From Paraglomus occultum (taxonomy: Eukaryota; Glomeromycota; Glomeromycetes; Paraglomerales; Paraglomeraceae): a stretch of 12,951 bases of DNA. The notes under the pieces are model-generated. The model saw only the letters and a program-made list of their open reading frames with translations. It was not told where the DNA came from and did not search any database. The DNA is taken from assembly GCA_910592205.1 (NCBI GenBank), contig CAJVPJ010001045.1:1-12951 (forward strand), read 5' to 3'. This document shows positions 8,335 to 12,951 of this stretch, piece after piece. Positions within the stretch are counted from its first letter, which is position 1, and the number at the start of each line of letters is the position of its first letter. Made by a program: the position numbers and the translations under genes.

Positions 8335-8490
8335 TCTCCATCTTCTCAAGTGTCGGATAAGCTTATTGCTCGACGTAAAGAAGTACGCAAGTTAATGACG
8401 CCGACATTTATTGAAGTCTGTCTATTAGCGAGCGCCGGTTTTTCTATACGCACTCAACTTGTTTTTGATGTTACCTATGTTATCGTTAAC
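8335..8490 (+). pseudogene. Copy D: degraded exon-1 fragment of the transporter family
   Basis: A remnant of exon 1. In frame from 8338 it reads P-S-S-Q-V-S-D-K-L-I-A-R-R-K-E-V, then C-L-L-A-S-A-G-F, matching residues ~8-47 of the intact copy. The start codon is gone: the place where the other copies have ATG reads through AACGAAGCC. A net 15-nt loss sits between K-E-V and the C-L-L segment. A loss of about 17 nt after S-A-G-F removes the TM1 Asp-containing FTDGYS segment and shifts the frame. Homology fades at about 8485. Exons 2-4 are absent, and what follows at 8512-8590 resembles the 3' flank of copy C. This is a dead relic. Confidence 0.8.
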
Positions 8491-8511
8491 ATTAACCTTA
8501 CGTCTACTGTA

Positions 8512-8590
8512 TCGATATCTCTTTATCGTAGAGTCCAATCAAGTATGTGTCAATGAAAGCTTATGAATATTGTCTTGACCAATAAAGTAG
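8512..8590 (+). repeat. 3'-flank-like sequence abutting the copy D relic
   Basis: TATCTCTTT, AGAGTCC, CAAGTATG and GTCAATGAAAGC recur in the same order as in the copy C 3' flank at 7800-7860. It begins directly after the exon-1 remnant. A large internal deletion from within exon 1 to the 3' flank would explain the layout. AATAAA at 8581-8586 is the counterpart of a polyadenylation signal. The match was made by eye and is imperfect. Confidence 0.4.
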
Positions 8591-8735
8591 AAATAGTTTG
8601 TCATAAGTTTAGTTTATAGTTGTCAAGTACGCTACTAATAAATATGTTGCTGTTTTGTTTAAACTATCACCAACCGTCCAAATTTTCAAAAAACTCATAA
8701 TGTAGGTTTGGAGAGGGGTAAAATCCTTTCGCATT

Positions 8736-9405
8736 ATTCTTGCGGCATCTTACAATCGATTTTTTTTGAAGCGCAGCGTATTTGCTATGCTTCGTTTAAG
8801 TTACCCTACAACGTGACAGTGTTTTCTGGAACATTCTTTGGAACAATTACTACAAAAAGCGTTTTGGTTGTGAACAGTTATCTATGCATCGTGGCACGAT
8901 ACAAATATGTATTCATTATTGTCAAAACCAGGTTCATTCTATAATGTGTTCAATTTTGGAAAAACTTTAACCGCATATTTTGACGAGGGTAGATATGAGC
9001 AAGGCTTATGGTCAACCTGATTCTCTAATGTAATTCAAAATATTCGCTAGCCGCAAAATATCTTACATGTACATGGAGCTGCTTTTATTGATAGAAAAAA
9101 AACCGAACCTTTCAACAGCGCTGTGCTATTGCTTCACAGACAAGTTTTTTCTCCGTATTCCATCATGCATATATATAACAAAGTGTTGCATAAAGACGAA
9201 TGTCAAATTGCAGTCTTCGGAAAAAACTACCGTCGATACCAAGAGTGTAAAGTGCAACATTTTCTCTTAATCTGAGACGACACAGTAAATTGTGCCTCAT
9301 ATTACCCAACTTGGTTTTTTTCATACAAATGCCAAAAAAGTATCAACAATGAGTTCGTCATAACACAAGTGCCAATTTTTTGAATACACAGTTTTTTTTG
9401 CTTCT
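8736..9405 (+). promoter_or_regulatory. Conserved upstream module of copy E
   Basis: The longest version of the upstream module, in front of the only intact gene. Blocks in order: GCATTATTCTTGCGGCA with AATCGATTTT (about 8731-8765), TTTGCTATGCTTCGTTTAAG (about 8781-8800), TCTATGCATCGTGGCACGAT (8881-8900), ATTGTCAAAACCAGGTTCAT identical with the B upstream region (about 8918-8937), TTCAATTTTGGAAAAACTT (about 8949, shared with the ghost), TTCGCTAGCC (9043-9052), GCTGCTTTTATTGATAGA (9079-9096), ACCGTCGATACC (about 9229) and TCTTAATCTGAGACGACA (about 9266). If this family is phosphate-regulated, control sites should lie among these blocks. No canonical Pho4 CACGTG is present here; an AACGTG (CACGTT on the other strand) lies near 8811. 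Confidence 0.55.
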
Positions 9406-9407
9406 AT

Positions 9408-9415
9408 TATAAATA
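9408..9415 (+). promoter_or_regulatory. TATA box of copy E (TATAAATA)
   Basis: TATAAATA begins 44 bp before the start codon of the intact gene, as in copies B and C (45 bp). The leader between TATA and ATG is A-rich with a TTACAATTAACAA-like stretch that parallels the leaders of B and C. This fixes the choice of ATG at 9452. Confidence 0.65.
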
Positions 9416-9451
9416 AATCTCATCAAACTTTAAATTACAATTAACAACAAG

Positions 9452-11239
9452 ATGAGACCACGGGCATCCTCATCTCCCCCACAAGTGTCGGGTGAGCTTA
9501 TTGCTCGACGTAAAGAAGTCTTCAAGTTATTTGATGACGCCAACATCTCTCCATCACACATTAGAGTCTGCCTAGTGGCGAGTGCCGGTTTTTTTACCGA
9601 TGGATATAGTCTGTACACACTCAATTTTTTGTTTCCGATGTTAGTCTATGCTTATAGTGCTGATGCGTCCATCGAGAAACTTCGCGTTATGATAAAAAGT
9701 TCTATTTGGGTTGGTTCACTATTTGGCCATTTACTGTTTGGGTATATGACCGACAGATGTGGGCGGAAAAAGGTACAATTAATGAATAATATTAATATGT
9801 AGTGTAAATTCTAACGGTAGAACTATGGTATGCCTTCATACAGATGTTTGGCATAGAATTGATAATCGTGATTATCGGCTCGGTTTTTTCTGCTATGGCT
9901 GGCCAAGGTCCTACTCTATCATTTGCTGGAACCTTTCTTTTCTGCCGATTTATTCTCGGCATAGGGGTTGGCGGAGATTATCCAATTAGCGCACGTGCGT
10001 ACATTTCAGAATAACACAATTTTCAACTTATTATGTAACATTTTCTCACGTTTTCTTACATCTATATATCAAGTTATCATATCAGAACTTGCGCCAATAA
10101 AATTTAGGGGAACAATGTTGGCAGCAGGATTTGCTATTTTTACTTTTGGGGTGCTCTCGGCTGGAATCGTCTCTGTTATCGCCCTTGTTGCATTCCGGGC
10201 TTCTATTCATCAAAATTTACACAATTTTGACTACGTATGGAGACTTACTATCGGGCTTGGCGCCGTACCTGCGATAATTGCATTATACTTTAGGTTGTCA
10301 ATTCCCGAGACACCTCGATATTTAATCGATGTCGAAAAGGAAATCGATTGGACTCGCAACATCGAAATGTCACGGATTGGGAGCTATGAATACCAAAGAC
10401 AGCACAAACCGGCACAAAACACCAGCAAGCTACACCATTTGCTCGGCACATACCAACATTTTCGTTCAAAAAAAAGTGGAAAATATCTAATCGTGGCGTG
10501 TATTACTTGGTTTTGCGCCAATATTAGTCCGGTTGCATATCCGGGTTATGCTCTAATTGTCATTAATAAGAGTCGCAATTTGCTCTATAATACTTTTTTG
10601 GAAACTTATTTAAACTATGTGTTTTGGCTTTTCCTCGGTCATGTACCTGCGGCTTTACTTGCCGTGTATCTAATAGACCGGTGGGGAAGAAAGTCCATTT
10701 TATGCATTGGGTTTACGGCGTGTGCGGTGCTGCACGTCATTCTAGGATTTTTGAAAAGATTTGCACACATAGACAACCCGAATCAAAGTACGCTATACTA
10801 TACAGTCTCTACCGTTTACCTCGTAAGCATAAAATTAACTTTAATAAGTATTGGCAGCCTAAGTTGTTGTTTTTTTTCGATACTAATTATATAAGACAAT
10901 TTTATTTTTAAACTTTACTAGTTTTTCTTAACGTTCGGTCCGCGTGCAGTGACCTTTGTCATACCTGCCGAATTATTTCCAACACGTTATCGTTCAACCG
11001 CTTATGGAATAAGCGCTGCCTTTGGGAAAATTAGTTCCATTTTTACCTTCGTAATTTCCGAATGGATTTATGGAGGCTCTTCGATTGAAAAGTCTCATAC
11101 GCGATTTTTCGTTGCATCTATCCTGTGGGCTGTTTTAATGGTAATTGGAGCAGCATCTACAACTCGTCTGCCTGAGACCAAGAATGAGCCGTTAGAAAAG
11201 ATTGCCGACGATGACGAGTTAAATGCAAAACATTCGTAA
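9452..11239 (+). CDS. PHO84-like MFS transporter (PHS family), copy E, intact, four exons, 512 aa
   Basis: Predicted 12-helix plasma-membrane symporter of the fungal phosphate:H+ family. Exons: 9452-9772, 9844-9994, 10074-10822, 10922-11239 (TAA). The introns are 71, 79 and 99 nt; phases 0, 1 and 0; acceptors CAG, AAG, TAG; branch-like CTAAC at 9811-9815 and TACTAAT at 10881-10887. The spliced frame has no stop and gives 512 residues, close to the family's usual 510-590. Motifs: FFTD 47-50 in TM1, D-R-C-G-R-K 101-106, GGDYP 150-154, PETPRY 235-240, a hydrophilic central loop about 243-293, DRWGRK 359-364, FPTRYRST 426-433, Lys443, PETK 491-494 and an acidic C-terminus. Aligned to PiPT, Asp50, Arg142, Asp152, Tyr153, Trp303 and Lys443 are conserved. 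The PiPT substrate residues Gln177, Asp324, Tyr328 and Asn431 correspond to Phe180, Asn307, Val311 and Arg415. The substrate may therefore not be phosphate. The intron-2 donor GTGCGT is weaker than in the other copies. Confidence 0.85.
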
Positions 11240-11420
11240 TCTTAATTAGCAAAATTTAAAATTAAACGCTCAGCATGTTAAGTGTTATTTGCAAGTATTT
11301 TGTAATTACGACTTTTTTCTATACACGGTACCGCCGGCAAAGTTTACTACCTTAGTGGTATGAACAGACAACGTTCGCCTTTATTTATTATTAAACTCGT
11401 TATTATTTCCTAAAATTGAG
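11240..11420 (+). repeat. 3' flank of copy E, homologous to the copy A and B 3' flanks
   Basis: About 11318-11400 resembles the copy A 3' flank at 1325-1420: TATACA, then CAAAGTT, then CC-T-GTGG, then CGCCTTTATTTATT. This is the last array-like sequence in the window, so the right edge of the duplicated region falls at about 11.4 kb. AATAAA at 11550-11555 is a candidate polyadenylation signal for copy E, 310 bp after the stop. Confidence 0.45.
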
Positions 11421-11980
11421 TTTACAGGGTAACTAGACCTTGAGTTGAGAGGGGAATGTTTAAGCGATAAGAAGCAATCCAAGTTCCAGAGTAAAGGGGC
11501 TCAACGTAAGCCTTAGGCTTTATCAATGCATAAGTATACTGTATTAGTCAATAAACCATAGCTTGTGCGAACGTGCGCCAGATTATAAATCATAAATTTA
11601 TGTTAACAAAAAGGCGATGTCCAAATAAATTAATGTGGGGGCTGAAGCTGAAACAGGCTGAAGCTGAAACACTCGTAACCATTGAATTTATCACGTAATC
11701 AACAGGCGGTAGTTAGTGGTGTATGTCAGTTTGGAATTATAAAGACAATCAGGCAACAACATTATAAAATTATTTACAATATTAACTCTACTGCATATAA
11801 ACATGTTATGATACAAAGAACTGATGTACTAATTAAACATTACTGTATTGACAATTATGGGGGTGGCAGTTTAAGTTACAATGACAGCAGAGCTTTGCGA
11901 CAACCGTTGAACAACCAGTCTTACAACTACAATTACATCTAATCTTGTTTAACTTTAAGCCGAAGTGGCTTTATTATTTT
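11421..11980. other. Right flank, AT-rich, no recognised gene
   Basis: This is beyond the array. A non-ATG open frame of ~86 codons at 11682-11942 is Asn/Tyr-rich, matches nothing I know and has no promoter-like context, so I do not call it a gene. The only clear structure is the 16-bp tandem duplication at 11641-11672. Confidence 0.4.
11641..11672. repeat. 16-bp tandem duplication, two copies
   Basis: GCTGAAGCTGAAACAG at 11641-11656 is followed directly by GCTGAAGCTGAAACAC at 11657-11672, differing only at the last base. Each copy itself contains GCTGAA twice. It looks like replication slippage, and no function is evident. Confidence 0.8.
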
Positions 11981-12285
11981 ACAGAATGCGTCAAGTTAGT
12001 AATTGTCTTTCTACTTGTACAATTGTGAGCAAACATCGCCTGATCTAACATATCATTGTGAAAGAATGCTTTTAGTTACAGAATACGTTAGCAAATAGTC
12101 CTTTTATTGGTGCGGGGATGTAAATAAGTAAACATATCATTGTGAATATGTTTGAATTACTGAAAAATGAGAGTATTAAAATGGCGTAATATGCTTGAGT
12201 ACAAATGCGTTAGCGATTACTTTAATTTGTGCGGCAAAAATATTGCCTGACATTACCCATTGTGAAAGAATTTGCTTTGGGTGGA
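11981..12285. repeat. Degenerate direct repeats of about 80-100 bp, three copies
   Basis: Three diverged copies share an ordered pattern. The first starts near 11981 (ACAGAATGCGTCAAGTTAGT) and carries ATCGCCTGA, then AACATATCATTGTGAA at 12047-12062. The second starts near 12079 (ACAGAATACGTTAGCAAATA) and carries the identical AACATATCATTGTGAA at 12131-12146. The third starts near 12201 (ACAAATGCGTTAGCGATTAC) and carries ATTGCCTGA, then CATTGTGAAAGAAT at 12258-12271. Copy spacing is about 98 and 122 bp. The stretch has no coding frame. Confidence 0.6.
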
Positions 12286-12951
12286 TGATATTCAAGACTT
12301 AACCATCTAGGTTTAAGCTTAAGGTAGTGCGACACACACATCTACCAGCCAGCTTATTAACCAAATTTGGGCTAAAATACGGACAAATCGTGAGAAAATT
12401 AACAGCTTTTTAGTGGTAGCTACTACCAACTCTTGTAGAGGATTTGGTTTAAGCGATAAACAGCATAGTAGAGCAGCAATGTACTGTTCACTACCGCCAT
12501 TGTTATTATGCATTTATTGCTTGATGAGTTGAGTTGTCAACAAGTTTGTGCTAATTACACAATTTGACGACTGGTGTGTGGTTTTTGACGAAGGATTCAA
12601 CCATACGACTTGTGGTTTCTGTTTGTAATTAATAACGGCTTAATCAATATTTAGAATTTGTCAATACTAAGTATACGTACTTTATCAAATTTCAATTACA
12701 CCTCGTTGAAATGAATTGTTCTGCGAGTAGTTGAAGATAATTCACACTATTTTTTCTAATCCTCGGCATTGGCATAGAATTGTGCAGTTTTGTGAGAACA
12801 AACATTATTTTGATATACGATTCTTCTTGTGAAACATGCAATGTCTTCTAAATAAATGTTCTGAACTTTCAATTTTTTACGTATGTAAATGCGGGTTTGG
12901 GAATTTGACAGAGTTTACATTGTGATATGATTACATATGACAGTAACGAAA
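12286..12951. other. Right flank to window end, no recognised gene
   Basis: No exon, RNA gene or mobile-element feature was recognised on either strand. Small symmetric stretches occur: TTAAGCTTAA near 12314, CCAAATTTGG at 12361-12370, and TGGTAG-CTA-CTACCA at 12414-12428. All are short enough to be chance in this composition. A 64-codon minus-strand open frame at 12319-12513 has no family resemblance. Confidence 0.35.

Noticed and set aside
1267-9405. Transposon-driven duplication
   Set aside because: I looked for terminal inverted repeats, LTRs, target-site duplications and transposase or reverse-transcriptase frames between the units and saw none. The intergenic repeats are explained by duplicated gene flanks.
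9992-9997. CACGTG at the end of exon 2 of copy E
   Set aside because: It arises from the coding GCA-C joined to the donor GTGCGT; the other copies have CACGTA there. It is a by-product of the splice-site variant.
11682-11942. 86-codon Asn/Tyr-rich open frame
   Set aside because: It begins with TTG, has low complexity, and has no recognisable domain or promoter context.
11641-12285. CRISPR array
   Set aside because: The repeats are too few, too diverged and unevenly spaced, and the window is eukaryotic.
12361-12370. CCAAATTTGG as a MADS-box (CArG) site
   Set aside because: It fits CC(A/T)6GG but stands alone, far from any gene start, in AT-rich sequence.
12319-12513. 64-codon minus-strand open frame
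   Set aside because: There is no recognisable domain, it overlaps short palindromes in AT-rich DNA, and it has no splice or promoter support.

Overview
This is a eukaryotic window. Its genes are split by short spliceosomal introns (66-99 nt) with GT donors, AG acceptors and CTAAC/TACTAAT-like branch sites. A TATAAATA box lies 44-45 bp before each start codon, and the sequence is AT-rich. The protein family is the fungal PHO84-like phosphate:H+ symporter family (MFS, PHS family). A fungus, probably early-diverging, is the best guess, but the sequence alone does not name the organism.

The first ~11.4 kb is a tandem array of one gene family, all on the + strand. Four units are readable. Copy A (1-1266) is cut by the left window edge and has a premature stop. 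Copy B (2391-4131) has lost the donor of intron 1 and carries a frameshift. Copy C (5916-7707) has lost the acceptor of intron 1 and carries a frameshift. Copy E (9452-11239) has four exons, three introns and an uninterrupted 512-residue product. Two further units are collapsed. Copy D (about 8335-8590) is a decayed exon-1 piece joined to 3'-flank-like sequence. A 'ghost' unit (about 4441-5600) keeps only upstream-region and 3'-flank sequence. Only E looks functional, so this is a birth-and-death cluster.

The repeat unit includes several hundred bp of upstream DNA. Blocks of this upstream sequence recur before B, the ghost, D and E, and the promoter-proximal part also recurs before C. The 3' flanks of A, B and E also match, so whole gene-plus-flank units were duplicated. 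Parts of copy A look E-like and other parts C-like, which suggests gene conversion or unequal exchange.

The copies keep the PHS scaffold: the GGDYP signature, FFTD in TM1, the D-x-x-G-R-K loops and PETPRY. Four of the six phosphate-contacting residues known from the fungal transporter PiPT are replaced, in most cases in every readable copy. This points to a divergent subfamily whose substrate or proton coupling may have changed.

From about 11.42 kb to the end the array stops. The right flank is AT-rich, has no convincing gene, and holds a 16-bp tandem duplication and three degenerate copies of an ~80-100 bp repeat.
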